NCBI GenBank assembly: GCA_038501195.1
Contig: JBBPUQ010000009.1
Location: 3,038,001-3,102,000 of the forward strand
DNA: 64,000 bases
From: Nemania diffusa
Taxonomy: Eukaryota; Ascomycota; Sordariomycetes; Xylariales; Xylariaceae
Direction: 5' to 3'
The notes under the pieces are model-generated. The model was not told where the DNA came from. It ran no database searches and worked only from the letters and a program-made list of their open reading frames with translations. Shown here piece after piece: positions 1 to 12,527 of this stretch. Made by a program: the position numbers and the translations under genes. Within the stretch, counting starts at the first letter, position 1; each line of letters begins with the position of its first letter.

Positions 1-1527
1 ACGGGGGGTCTACACTGGGCAATACTAGGGCGGTTAAAGCACCCAAAACGTTCATCTGTAAACTCGCACTTTGCAAACCATCGTACACGCCGCTCGTCCA
101 ATGGAAACCGCACATGCGTCCGTTGGCGCCACCTGTACACTGCTTGACACCAGCAGCCGCTGATTTTTTGAGCGTGGGCATCAGTACATCGTATAGATAT
201 GGTGCCACCTGGATCGAATTGGCCATCCATCGGTGCATGAAGCCTCTGTAGGACATCATGTCCGAATTGCAGGAACCTGGCGCAGGTTCGCAAGAGGGTT
301 CATAAGCAATGTCATCTGTTGCAAAGAAGACACGCTGAATACCAGCAGCTAGGCCATCTACGCGAGCTTTCCAAGTTGAATTTCCATTGGTCTATTTCGT
401 CATGTGGGGTTAGCATGCACTGAATACAATTCTTATAGGCAGAACATTACTTGGCATTCCCATGTCTTTTTGTCGGGTTGCTTGACACCAGCACCGTAGA
501 CAGGCAACTCTATTTTCATAGAGGCAAATTGGAATAGGGACCAAAGAAAACGGTACGTACCACATTGTACATGTATGCACATCCTTGTAACAACATGGCG
601 GCATTGTAGGAGAACTGAGCTTTGTTGACACCGGTACAATCAGGCAAATGGGCACCATCGTAGACATCAAATTCCTCAGAGACGTAGCCAAGTCTCCATA
701 TCAAGTCCCAGGTTTTCTCAGCCAGGTCACCATAGGTGTCGTTGGCGGTGTAACGGGCCAGGCGGGCACCCATGTTGAAGTAGCAGGCGTTAGCAACAGC
801 TATTTATTTTTCGGTCAATTTCAAAGTTCCACGATGGAGGTTGAGAAGGACAGTGCATACTATTGATATAATCGAAACCATTATTGGTGCTGTACACCTG
901 CCAACGTAAACCCCACTCGCAATTTCCTCCATCTGTGACACGCCTGTCTAGATGCGTCTGCTCGTTAAAGACAGCCTGAGCTAGGGCTAGCCACTGGGGC
1001 TGGTCATCGGCGGGATTGGTGTATCCTGTTTCGGCGGCAAGGAGGGCAGAATAGGCCCAGAAGGCTTGATCGTCATTACCCATCGAGGCAGTCCAGTTGG
1101 GAGGCATGTAGTCGTTGTCGGGGCCGACCTGGAAAAGCAGGGCCGTGGTGATGAGGTCGTCGAATTGCGTGTCTCCCATAGCGCGTCGATAATCTAGAAG
1201 TGCACCCCACATGGCACCACCTTGCCACCAGTAGTAATCGCCATCTGGGGGAGGACCAGGCAGAATGCCTGGAACCCAGCCTGGTTCGTCGCCGTGATAA
1301 AATGTGAGGAGGTCCTGGGCGACAAGAGCGGCGCCCTTCTTGATGGATTCTGTATGGGAGCATGAAGTTAGACACCTTACAATAACATGAAACAAGGGTA
1401 TATGGTCATGGGGAAGACATGTAGATGCACACGAACCTGTATCATCGAGGTCAATCTCGAGAGCACCGAGAGCCCTCCCGGCAAGGAGACCACACGCGGC
1501 CAGCAGTGCTGTCGTTAGCCGCGCCAT
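1..1527 (-). CDS. GH76 alpha-1,6-mannanase (Dfg5/Dcw1 type), 3' end cut by window edge
   Basis: Glycoside hydrolase family 76 protein. Fungal members are GPI-anchored and are thought to cleave alpha-1,6-mannan and cross-link mannoproteins into the wall. I read four exons: 1437-1527, 861-1349, 561-799 and <1-391. All introns are GT-AG and the frame holds across them. Residues 1-21 form a signal peptide. The conserved adjacent aspartates sit in GNDDQAFW at about residues 123-124, the family's catalytic pair. Later conserved blocks include CEWGLRW, NACYFNMGARLARYT, YNAAMLLQGCAYMYN and CGFHW. At least 403 residues are present. The C-terminal end, where a GPI signal would lie, is outside the window. 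The third intron (392-560, 169 bp) is longer than the others and could hide a small extra exon. The family call is secure; the exact paralogue is not. Confidence 0.9.
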
Positions 1528-3887
1528 GATGTTGGTAGTCCGGCGCTTCGATGGGGATTGATAATGGTCTCGATACGCTCGACTGCGAAAGCACAGAAAA
1601 CAACGGAAGATGCTTTATTTGGACAAGGGTATCATAGACATAGGCGAAGCGCAGAGAGGAAAGGTGACAGATGCAATAAAGCCCAAAAGATAGCCGTCGA
1701 TCGCCCGATTAGTGAAATTAAGTAGGGTCAACTGAGTACCCTAAAAATGGAGCGCGATAGGTATACAAAGGGCGGTGGAAACTTGACTGCTGCGTGTTGT
1801 GCTGCGTCGTGTTATGCCCAGTTTTGTTGTGGTATGTTGACCTGTCGGTTCTCGATTCTTGATTCTTGATTCTGGATGTTAATGAGCGTGGCGAACAGAC
1901 AAGGCAGGTAGGCGATACAATGCACCGAAATCAGTCAGGAGAGAGGGTGATCCTAACGCAAGCCAAGGCAAATGAATGAATGAACGACTCAGGTGAGGGA
2001 GAGGCTTGGTAGGGAAACTAACAAACTGGAGAGAGGTAGGTAAGTGGTCGGGAGTGTGGTGCATGAAAGGAGAGAGCCTCTTGGCATGAGTGGACTGTAC
2101 CTACATACTGACACAGCGGTCGAACCGGGAATTACAATTTGTTACGGAATACGGCAAGAGTACACTAAAGGGGCTAACTTGTCAATTCTAACACGCTATT
2201 GGCTGTGTTTTGCGCCCAGCAACTCGTGCAGTGCCTGCACAGCCCCATTGCCCAGTAAAGCCAAGAAGACGTTTTGGTGTACGCATACTTACCCACATAG
2301 GTCAACCACTGTAGGTACTTGAATTAGTCTTCAGTACATACTTAAGGGAGGCATGATAGGCAACTGCAATGCAATTATGTTATATTAGCACACACTCACT
2401 CATAGATTCAATTATACATATCCAGGTTAGGTACGTAGATGCAGTAGTTAATACACAATTATGTTGTGATGAAACTACCTATACGAAGTCAACAGGCAAA
2501 GACTGCATGTATCTATGTAGGTAACTTGTGTACCTGCAGCATGACCTCATATAAAAAAGGTACTAAAAACGTGGAAAGGAACTGACTATTTTAACAATAC
2601 AGCAGAAAGATTCCAATACTCATCTTAATACGTAGGTATTTGAACATGCATTTATACATATACCCGGCCAGTCGGGTTTATTTTTTTTAAATGAAACACA
2701 CGAAAAAGTAATAAGCATAGGTATGGAATGCCTATTCTGTGAACAGAGGAACATCTTACGTGCCATCCCTGACCAAAGAAGGAAAATCGTCTTAGTGTCA
2801 AGTCTAGAAACAGCTAGCGGCGGCTGCACATCATGATCTAGCATTGGCCACCCATTTAAACTTTTGGCACAGGCTGAGACAAAGACGCATAACAACACGG
2901 CAGAACTCTCTACTGCTTACGCCGTTAACTTCTGTGTAACTTTGGAGTAGGTCTGGAGTATAAACTGTATTTATGGTTTCGGGCTAGAGAGCTTACAAAA
3001 ATAGCCTATCACATATATATTTCTATTTGGCACAAAACCTAGTGAGAGGTACATATCCGTAAGTAATAAAGACGTCAAACATACATACTTGTAGGTACCA
3101 ATGTACCTACAACTTACTCCTACATACCTATGTACATAAGGTATGTACCTAAGTACTGGAGAATAGAATTTTAGAATAAGGAAAGCATGATTGATTTTAT
3201 AAGGGTTACTGCGTAGTTAGTGGTACGTAAGCGTAAGATCCTATCTGTGTGCTAAAGCGCATGCTGCAACACCTTTTTGGTAGGGTAGGTAATAAAGCGT
3301 CACTTAAACAGCAATAATGGTCAGAATAGAACAAGATATCACAGTAGGAAAAAAACAAACGCTGCAATTGAAGCCACTTTATTTCTTTCTAGCTAGACTA
3401 GCTATTGTTATACCTATATGTTACCTCTTTAGGCAATTGTGGTATTCTGAATGGGGCTACAGCAGACCTATTGGCTGCTAGCCAAGGGCTGCACGATGCT
3501 TGAATATGACCAATGACGTGACACGCCGATCAACATGGTGTCTTAAGTTGCCGGCTCTGAGTATCCGGTTCCTGACCTGAATATCCTTGGGAAAATATCG
3601 TGACCAATCAAAAACAATTTGAGAGTAACCTGCCGTCCTCTAGATGATACCGAAAAACGCCAAAAAGGTCAATAAGAGAAACGCATGTCCGGTGCCAAAT
3701 TCCAACGCCCTGTGCAATAAAATCGTAATGGAGTCGTAAGCTTCTTTGGTATCATGTGAAATGCACAACAAGGTGCCGCCAGATGGGGGTGTTTTATCGC
3801 AGAGAAATGAGAGAAGCAAAAAGATGACATTCTTAACATAAACAACCTTAAACGCCTGTGCAAGGGCCCAGGATTGGCCATGTGGGT
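1528..3887. other. Intergenic, GH76 promoter side and AT-rich stretch
   Basis: No gene is visible. The part next to 1527 is the promoter and leader of the GH76 gene. From about 2300 to 3600 the DNA is AT-rich and carries many short TACCTA/TAGGTA words, for example around 3090-3155. Small ORFs here have no recognisable content. Confidence 0.6.
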
Positions 3888-5474
3888 TTATTTCTTGCCC
3901 ATGCGTAGCAGCTTTGTCCTGAGCCACAAGATAAACGCAGTCCAGGCACCGTGGGTTTTCCTCTTGGCTGTGTTCTTGCGCTTAGGTTGAGTGAAATGCA
4001 TAGATCCTGCCTCTCTACCGGATGTGGGTTGGTTGAGGGGGTCTGTACTTTCGTAGCTGCCGGTCATGAATTTCTCGGATTCACTCATGTGACCCGATGC
4101 ATTCTTGCGGGACGTGCTTGGCCGACCGAGAGAAATGCTAGGTCGAGTGATCGATAGACTAGGCCGTCCGCTGCTCGCGACGCTGATTTTTCTGTTGTGC
4201 TTCCCACGTTGGAGAGCCTCCTCCAGCTCAGCGGCCTCCTCTCGTGCTCTTGCCGCTAAGTGCTCCTTGTATTGCGCTGCCAGTTGTTTCTCAAGTTCAT
4301 GCGCACGCTTAGTATCGGCCCGTTCTCGGCGCTTGATCTCTTCCCGTGCGAATTTCTCGTCCTTGAGCCGCTCCTTGATCTCAAACTTTCGGCGTGCTGC
4401 ACGGAGGTGCTCAGCGCGAGTGGCGGTATCCACGTCTGACTTTGAGCGCATTCGAGAAAAGCCGCCGTCTAGTGACGAGCGGAGGGGAGACATTGGTGCC
4501 ATTGAACTGGACGGAGATGCAATAATGGTTGGGGGTATGCTAGATGTAGGTGAATCCACGAGACGGTCGAGATAGAGATCCGATCGGCTGGAGACATTGG
4601 CTAATCGGGAAGAGTGCGCGGGAATGCTGGAGGAAGTGCGCGAGGTGTTGACGCGAAGCGGTGGTTGAGAGGGTAGTATTTGAGAATTCGCGTCTGATAT
4701 ATCGGTGGAAGAGGTGTGCTGGCTGGCCAGTGAGGGGTGTTTTAAGGTCAATGTTGGTTGGGAGAGCGAGTTTGAGTTATTATGGTTTGGATGCTGAATG
4801 CAAACACTGCTACTATTGTGACTGGGGTTATTGTAGCAGGCTTGATTGCTCGGGGGTGCTATACCTGCACCTACACCTACACCACTAGTGCTGTTGTCGG
4901 TATTGTTATTCCTGTCGTTGTCGTCGTCTTCGGTAATAGTGGTGGGCGAATAGTCACGGGTGTCAGCTATCGAGGCTAACGAGTTCGCGTAGGACAGTAA
5001 CGGCGGGGTTGATGTGCGCGGTGTCTGTTGGAAAGGATGCACAAAGTGGCGAGGGGCCGGAATACTGTTGCTACTGTTAGATGTTGTGCCCGAGGCATGA
5101 CTGGTGCCGCTGATCGATCTGGAGTGATTGTATCGTCGCGTGCTCGTCGAGTTGTTTGTAACGACTCCCAGCCCGACTCTCCCTGCTGCCCCCGGCGGTG
5201 CACCTCCAACACCACCAGCAGTCCCATCCGGACCAGCGGCTCCTTGTTCGTAGAAAGAGAGCGACGAAGACCTGCCCCAGCCCTGTGTACTCCGATGCTG
5301 CCCGTCCTGCTCGTCCCATCCTCGGTCCATGTCCAGGCTCTTTTTCTCCTTTTCTGACTGGGACCATTTTTTTAAGATTGGTTTCACCACCGCTTTGGGT
5401 TTTGGTTTGCTGTCCTTGAACTTGGTGCCATGTGAGCCGGAGCCGAAGTTAGAGATCGAGTGTAACGACGCCAT
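3888..5474 (-). CDS. Orphan fungal protein with Ser/Thr-rich body and C-terminal coiled coil
   Basis: A single-exon ORF of 528 residues that I do not recognise as a named family. The first 50 residues (MASLHSISNFGSGSHGTKF, then a Lys/Pro-rich stretch and WSQSEKEKKSLDMDRGWDEQ) look constrained. The middle is low-complexity Ser/Asn/Thr/Pro sequence, probably disordered. Residues from about 345 to 430 are a charged Arg/Glu/Lys helix predicted to form a coiled coil. The last 20 residues (HGAWTAFILWLRTKLLRMGK) are a hydrophobic and basic, possibly membrane-associating, helix. The ATG at 5474 is the first in frame and gives the constrained N terminus. Neighbours say nothing about function. That it is a real gene rests on ORF length, strong composition bias and a well-formed start. 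Confidence 0.75.
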   Translation of the reverse strand: MASLHSISNFGSGSHGTKFKDSKPKPKAVVKPILKKWSQSEKEKKSLDMDRGWDEQDGQHRSTQGWGRSSSLSFYEQGAAGPDGTAGGVGGAPPGAAGRVGLGVVTNNSTSTRRYNHSRSISGTSHASGTTSNSSNSIPAPRHFVHPFQQTPRTSTPPLLSYANSLASIADTRDYSPTTITEDDDNDRNNNTDNSTSGVGVGAGIAPPSNQACYNNPSHNSSSVCIQHPNHNNSNSLSQPTLTLKHPSLASQHTSSTDISDANSQILPSQPPLRVNTSRTSSSIPAHSSRLANVSSRSDLYLDRLVDSPTSSIPPTIIASPSSSMAPMSPLRSSLDGGFSRMRSKSDVDTATRAEHLRAARRKFEIKERLKDEKFAREEIKRRERADTKRAHELEKQLAAQYKEHLAARAREEAAELEEALQRGKHNRKISVASSGRPSLSITRPSISLGRPSTSRKNASGHMSESEKFMTGSYESTDPLNQPTSGREAGSMHFTQPKRKNTAKRKTHGAWTAFILWLRTKLLRMGKK

Positions 5475-8184
5475 CCCAGCGATATAGTTTAGAGAAAACC
5501 GGCAACCTAAAGAAGGTCGATTTTCGTGTATATATACGTATTTCGCTCAACAGCGGAGTAGCCTAGGCGCAACAGGGATATTCTCTGTAGCTCGCGACAA
5601 GCGCTCGGCGGAATCACCGGAATTCATACATTGAGTAGACGTAAGCTGAGAGAAACTACAGACGTAAATGGGTTTTTAAAGTTCTGGGGTGCGTAGGCGC
5701 GAACAGCTAGTCGGCTATTTGGGAGCCGAGGCTTGAGAGGAGGGATGAGATCTTGTCGGACCGTCAGCAGAATAACAACCCAGGTTTTCTAGTGTGCATT
5801 CTAGAAAAGCTCAGAAAAATAAATATAAAACAAGCGTTAAATAGAGCAAGTAGACACGATTCCACGGGGGAAATAAATCAAGATCGTTGCTCGACTGGGC
5901 GATTGACTGCGTTACAAATGGTGGCTGACGCGATGATCACGCAAACAAACTCATCGAGACAGACCCAATGCTTAAGTACGGACAGAGTAAGGTCGGTCAG
6001 ATACCTACCATCTGCACCTTGTCTTTGTAGTACAGTATGGGGATTGGCGGGAGAGGCTTATAGAAACACGGGAGAAATTAAAGTGGACTGAGTCATGATT
6101 GAAAACGGCGAGAAAAGGAGGCATATGTTACCTACGCTAGATGATGAGGAATGACAGAACCCAGAAACCTAGCCTGGCAGGCTAGTGGGAGAGGAGGCCG
6201 GTGGGAGTAAAGTTACTTCCAGCTTAGTGAGAGGTAATCTAATCTACCTAGACAAAAGGCGAAGGCGGAGAGAGAAAGAGGGGGTCATCAAATCAACGAT
6301 TCTCTTTTGGGTTGATTGATTTGCGTGGGTTGACCGACCGCCAGATCGAACCGCCGACCGCTATTTAGGGAAATTGGCATGCGGTGTTTGATGTAAGTAG
6401 TAGTAAGTGAAATAAGACGGTAAAAGGATAGTTTGTTAGATAGTTGTTAGTACCCAGGCCATGTGTAAGTACAGTAAGTAAGTCAGAGTCTATGGGCACT
6501 AGGTATGTAGATAGTAGGCTGTGTCGATGCGACCGGAGACAACAAAGGCGGCCAGACAACAACAATAAACAAGGACAAACGAACGAATGAATTCGTTGGA
6601 GAGAGTGGATGGGAGGGAGGCAGGATGATCCTTCTTCAGCCTCATTCCATCTCTTGGAGCCTGGACTATTCGCTATTCGCTAGAGAGATGCTCCTCTCCA
6701 AAAACCAGTTCCAAGATGGTCATCCGGCTCTCACCTCAGCGCAACTTTGCACGTGGAAGGTGACTTGAACATGTCCTAGGCGGTCCGAAAAAGAGGGGAA
6801 ATTTGCATATTCCAGGCGTCCAGATTGTCTATGTACGCAGTATACGTTAGATAACACAGTAGTGGCCAGACTCCCCGGGACCCGGCACCAATGCTCTTCT
6901 TTTAGTGGTCCGTACCCCCATATTTGCCCCATGGACCACCCTAGTTACGCATCTAACGCCCAGATTAGGTTCAACAGTAACCTATCTAGTACGGTAGGTA
7001 CACTACATACAGTGGGTAGATTGTAGATAGCGTAGGTAGAGAGATAACGGGGCACCTGGGCTGAAAAACGGTCTAGCTTATCTAGAGCAGCTAGAGGATC
7101 TATTGAGTGGCTGGGTGGTCGGGTTACTGGCCTTACAAACCTCGAGCCGAATGGAGCACGGTATTGGTTGATCAACCTCATCTCCCCACTTACCTAATTC
7201 TAGAAGGAAAGAGGAAATACGACCTCATCACATGATCTCCTTTACCGTGATCTCAATCTCCCAAAGCGGACGCGAATGCGGTACTGCCGTATGTCAACAT
7301 CTGTCTACTCGCCATATCTATTAGCAAGTTAGCATCAGCGGGCACTCGTATTTCATAAATAATGTCATTGAAATGTAGACTTCTGGCATTCTCATAATGG
7401 TGCTACATAGGTGGGTGTAACATACCTCGGATCAACTAATTATGAGGGAATAATAACCGCACACGTAGGTACATTAGTTGTGTCGCTAGTCCACAGAGAG
7501 GAGACATCAATTTTATATGAGAGTTTCCGGTCCTCAGGTCGTGGAGATAGTCCCCGCCTAGGTTCTAGGTATAAATACCTACCTCGGAGTAGCCGTCCCT
7601 ATATAGTTGTACATATCAGTACGTTCCAACCAATTTCTCATTTGAGATTGTGTTATTTAGTTGATCGTGTCAGCTCATATTCGTCGTCTTCAAGAGATGG
7701 GTGATCGTTGATGATCATGACTTCGACCCAATCTCAGGGGGGATTGGCGTGGTTGGAATATCCCATCTGTCGATTCATTCCCAGCAACGGTGTTGTGTTG
7801 GATATGCGGTTTGAAAGAGAAAAAAGGTGAGAATCGGTCGATTTGTTGACCTCAGGTAAAAAGAGAAGCCTCAGTTCTCCGCCCGCACCGGCAGATCGCC
7901 GTTGTGACCAAGTGAGGGCGTGAGTGCGTTCGGTTGCATAATTCGGCAGCGAGTGATGACTGCTGGCAGACTCCTCGGTTGCATCCGGCCCTGCATTGAC
8001 AGCAGAAAACGTGGATCCCGGTCCATCTCGCAACCGGGCCTGATATGACGATATCGTTATGGCAGGTGTCAGTTGTCTTGGCGCCCCCCTTGCCGATGCT
8101 TGATCGAACGAGCGGCGTGTCCCGACAGCGCTCGCTCGTGCGGGTGGGAGTGCTGCCGGCGGCGTAAACGAACGAACACCCAAA

Positions 8185-8200
8185 GGCAGGCAGGCAGGCA
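8185..8200. repeat. (GGCA)4 microsatellite
   Basis: Four GGCA units inside a GC-rich island, followed by CAGA/CACG-rich sequence. Confidence 0.9.
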
Positions 8201-11200
8201 AGCACAGACAGACGCACGCTGCAGCCGCGCGGCCCAACACGGCATGAAACGAATGATACGTACCGTACCCATGCCCTAGATAGGCATGTCGGTGAAACAA
8301 TGGCGGCCCGTCCAATGAGCGTGGATTCGTGCCTGGTGCGCATCTCACCGGTTCGGCAGGCAGAGAACAAGGTGGAGAGATCGGTGTGAAATACATACAT
8401 TGCTTCGCCGAACCAAGAATCTCACCTTGCTGGGGCGCACGTTGCCGCTAGGGCCTTTACCTCGCTTCACCTCGTCGCGCCAAGGGAACGGGCGGCTATC
8501 GTTAATCGACATGCTCTAGATGGCAACCGGACCCGAGGTGGGAAGGACGATAGATTAAGTACTCCGGACGCATGCCGGTATCAGGAATGCATACAATCTG
8601 CGGTATATCTCTGGCACCGGTGTTCCCGTGCCATGTCCGTCGTCGCGAACCCGGCGTCCTTTATCTGATTGACTTTCCGGGTGGAGGGTACCGGACGAGT
8701 GGAGCGAGGCCGAGCTCTGTCCATGTCGAACGCCTGCTGCAGCCGCCTGAAGCGATGCGATTGTGTATAGTGGTTAGTTGATCTCTGGTGAGATCAGAAA
8801 TCCGATTATCGCCCGTGCAGAGAACAAGCATCATGGGCTGGGTCAGTACTCGGTTTGAAACTAATCCGAGCTCCTTCATGCAAAGTCCTAGGTATTGTTG
8901 GCTTGTGTGCTTGATGAGGTGGCATTTCGCCGCGTGCCGTGGTAGCCAGGCCCAGGCCGTTGGAGTTCGTTAGGTTGTTCTTGTTCACTTGCGACTGAAG
9001 TACTATCTCTAGTCCACAGCAAGTCGGCTACGAGTGAATGGACATATTGAGATACACGGAGGTTCCTTCTGGTGTTAGTCATGTTGTTGATATTGAGTCC
9101 TGCGGCTCCCTTACATCAATCGAGAACTTACACAACTCCAAATACTTGACTTTAGGAGAATTTTAGGGCAATTCGCTCTATCAAAATATGCACCGCGCCT
9201 GAAGCATTAGGGAGAATTGTCTTCAGGATCTGTCTTCCGTGATAGTAGAGGATGCTAAGTTGAGATTTGTCGACCTCGAGACTAGGCGATTCACCCAACG
9301 CTGTCGTCGTTCGATCTAAGTAGGGAACATTTCGCAAGTGAGAAATGGCTGACAATTCTAATGCCTAAGCTACACTAAAGATAATTTATGCCTGCTAGCC
9401 AGTGCTCTGTCTTTTGGACAGCGTTCACACAATGTCCACCTTTGACTTGACCTTTTTCTTCCAATCTATTGACCTCGCCTACACTTAAACTTGGATAGAT
9501 CAACCCTACGTAAGTTTTAGAAACCTATACTATCTAAACCCCCTGAACCACGCTTTGCAATATTGGTTTTCCCTATAATCTGACAAATGATTCGGGCCTG
9601 CACTTCGTTTACATCCCAAAAACCGGTTTTCACGACCCATGGGATGTGAGGCGACCGTTGAGTGCACCATTAAGATCGTGCGGTCACCTGTTCCTCGCCA
9701 TCGTCATAATTTCCTCCAAACTCAACGAATAGCAAATGATCCATTAAGCCAGTATATCCATGACCCAGTTAAGGCCAAGCAGATTCCGCGGAGATCAGCT
9801 CTTGAAGATAATCATAGCCTCTCGTTCATGGTCACCCGATCCTCCTGATGCCCCCGCGCAACGACCAAAGTGGCGAAGATCTCTGTTTCTCCATTGGGGG
9901 CTGAGGAGCAAATGACCTGTTCACATGACGATGAAGAGAGGGGTTGAAGGTGGCAATGAGGTATGATTCTATGTGACTTGAGTATAGCGTCGGAAAGCGC
10001 GTTGCGAATTCACCAAGGTATCGTGGTTTCGCAAAGCGTGCTTCCGCGATGCTTCATTTCCCGCTACGAATGAGATGAGGTATTCCACGAACGCTTCATC
10101 GCTGTTCGATAGCTCGTCGCCAGTCATGCAGTAGCCCAGGTGGCTGGCCAGAGGCCCACGCATTCGGAGCAAGAGTCGCCACTGAATATATCAAGGTGTC
10201 CTCTCCTCCGGGTTTTGATTGGTACTGATTAGGACTCGGGCAGGCGTTGCCTATTGGAAGACGCACTCGGCGGTCTGATCTCATATCCCCCTCAAGCGGG
10301 CCAGTCGATTCTTGCTATCTTTGCCACCTTTCCGTCCACCACTCACCCCATCAAGAGCTGCCACGGTTACCGTTTGGTCAAGAGTGGGCTATGGAATGGC
10401 AGAGAAGCGAGATGGTTATGCATAGCAATGACACGGAGCTAATTAGGCTTGATCATGCCGCCTGTTTTCGCGTTAGTTGTGTTTTCACACAAAAAACTAC
10501 TAACGAGTGTGGTGAGATCACAGCCTTGACCGCTAAATCTCGTATATTGATGAGGTCAATATACAGCCGTGAGCAGGGAAATTGAAGACTCGCTCTGCAA
10601 GGGAAGAAGTCTGAGCGTCTGCCTGTATGCGTCACAAACTCAGCCATCTCTGGTCTAGGAAGCTATGTAGCAAGTTGGGACAGTAGCGGAAAGGATGCGA
10701 ATATCTGCCTTTGCTCTTCTTCTTTTCCCTGGCTTCTCATGCCTTGCGTCTCCCCCTTGTCTGGCAATCCCGCGGTGAGGACGAAATACTGCGTCACCTC
10801 TCGCCTTCGCGAGGAGCTTGCATCGGCACGCAGTCATAATTCACTCATACCTGGCACCGCTGCATATGCACCTGGGCAAAGTCATCGTGCGTCATATAGG
10901 CCAGGTTTGTGATGACTATGTACCTGTTGGGATAACTCGTGCAGTGCAGAGTACGCTGGTGAGTAGGAAGAATTGGGGAAAGGGCTCAGATTTCTCAAAT
11001 TGGTAGTGTAGCAACGGATATAATCTGTCAACATATCCAGTGCATGTATTTATTTTCGCCGCAAAAGTTCTCCATACGCATATCATCTTGTCTCTCACTA
11101 CCCGGATGCATCCTGTCACTTCCGCGGTCTTCCCGCGGTGGGCCGTCTAAGGTTATCTTGAATCTAGGCTAAGGTTTCATTGTGAGAGGAGACGAGAGGT

Positions 11201-12503
11201 GCCGAATGCATGGTGGATGTGCCGATGTTGTCATTAAGGAGCCAATTCGCCTACAGGGACGGAAGGACGGGATGCGCTGCTCACGGAGCCTGGGCGAGAA
11301 GCGGTATCTGAAAGCAACACGGCGTCCACACGAGATAGTAATACGTAACAAGGTGTGTGGCGCTGAAGTTGTGTCCTTCGCGAACGTCGAGCAACAATCG
11401 GTACCATACATGTCTTCGTCGATACGTTCACGTCAGCCAATGAGAACATGGCGAGATAGTGAAAAAAGAGCTATTTCTGCAGAAGAGATTGATGCGTATC
11501 CCACGGGCACCCCTGTCACCTCCCTAATTGAATCGAACGAACGGTCCTCGGCTGTGGGGGACACGATCCGGGACTTTTTCTTCTTTCACCATACATACAT
11601 ACTATCTACATATGTCAAAAATTCGTACATGGATCTCTCTGAAAAGCGAAAGCTTCAGTAAAGCATCTACATACATATGCGTAGGTACTTAGTAATATGT
11701 AGTTCCTGGATCAGATGTCAACAGAAACCTGGCCAATAATCCCCCGTCTTACTTTGCCCTGGTAACACATCGGTACCCGGGATTTACCTGCCCATGGCCT
11801 TCGAGAATCTTTCCACAGTACTGCCTACAGCCGCCTCCATCATCATCATCACTTGCAGGGGCATGTCTTTTAAGTGGAACTATGTAGACAGTCCCTGCAT
11901 TCGTTGTATGTAAGCAATCCAATGTACCTATTCATTGCAGAAGGTACTGTGCATGCATTGACATACGCAGTACTGCGTAAGGCCATCACTTTTCACGAAC
12001 TGCTACGGAGATCTCGAGAATGGCCAGAGCGTTCTGGACGAGGATTAATATATTACCTTCTGTATACTGTCTCCTGTCTGCTTCTTCAGCAAAAAATGTC
12101 ACCATGCCGCCTACACTACAGAGTACTCATGTTCAATGGCTTCTTCCGCACTCGACAATATCGACTTCCCAGTGGCCACTAAATTACCGACATAAATAGC
12201 GTACACAGCGCACAAAACGGGGTGGCTTGTCGAACCATGGTGAACTAGCCCGGGTATCCTTGTACCATCACACACAGCTTTATCTACTCTCGACCTGGTG
12301 AGAACAAATTCAGAATCTGCCGAATATCTCCGTTGCGTTCACACGCGCGGCCCCATAATGACTATGCGTACCTAGCCCCAGGGACCTGCTTCTTTCGTCC
12401 TCCTAGGTGTGTATTTTGTAATGTAGTCTGGAGCTTCTTCTTGTTGCACTTGAGGAGTACTTCAATTAACTCTACCTTTTTAAACCCTTTTGAACGTAGC
12501 GGG

Positions 12504-12527
12504 CTTTTTTTTTTATAAAAAAAAAAG
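12504..12527. repeat. 24-bp perfect palindrome of T10 and A10
   Basis: C, ten T, A, T, ten A, G: a perfect inverted repeat able to extrude or form a pure A-T hairpin. It lies in the gene desert, next to no recognised gene. Confidence 0.9.

Noticed and set aside
7734..8396. 220-residue minus-strand ORF in the GC-rich island
   Set aside because: The translation is low-complexity, overlaps another open frame equally well, and has no intron or motif support.
11182..11661. 159-residue plus-strand ORF in the desert
   Set aside because: The text is random-looking, with a poly-Phe stretch and microsatellite-derived ends, and no recognisable family.
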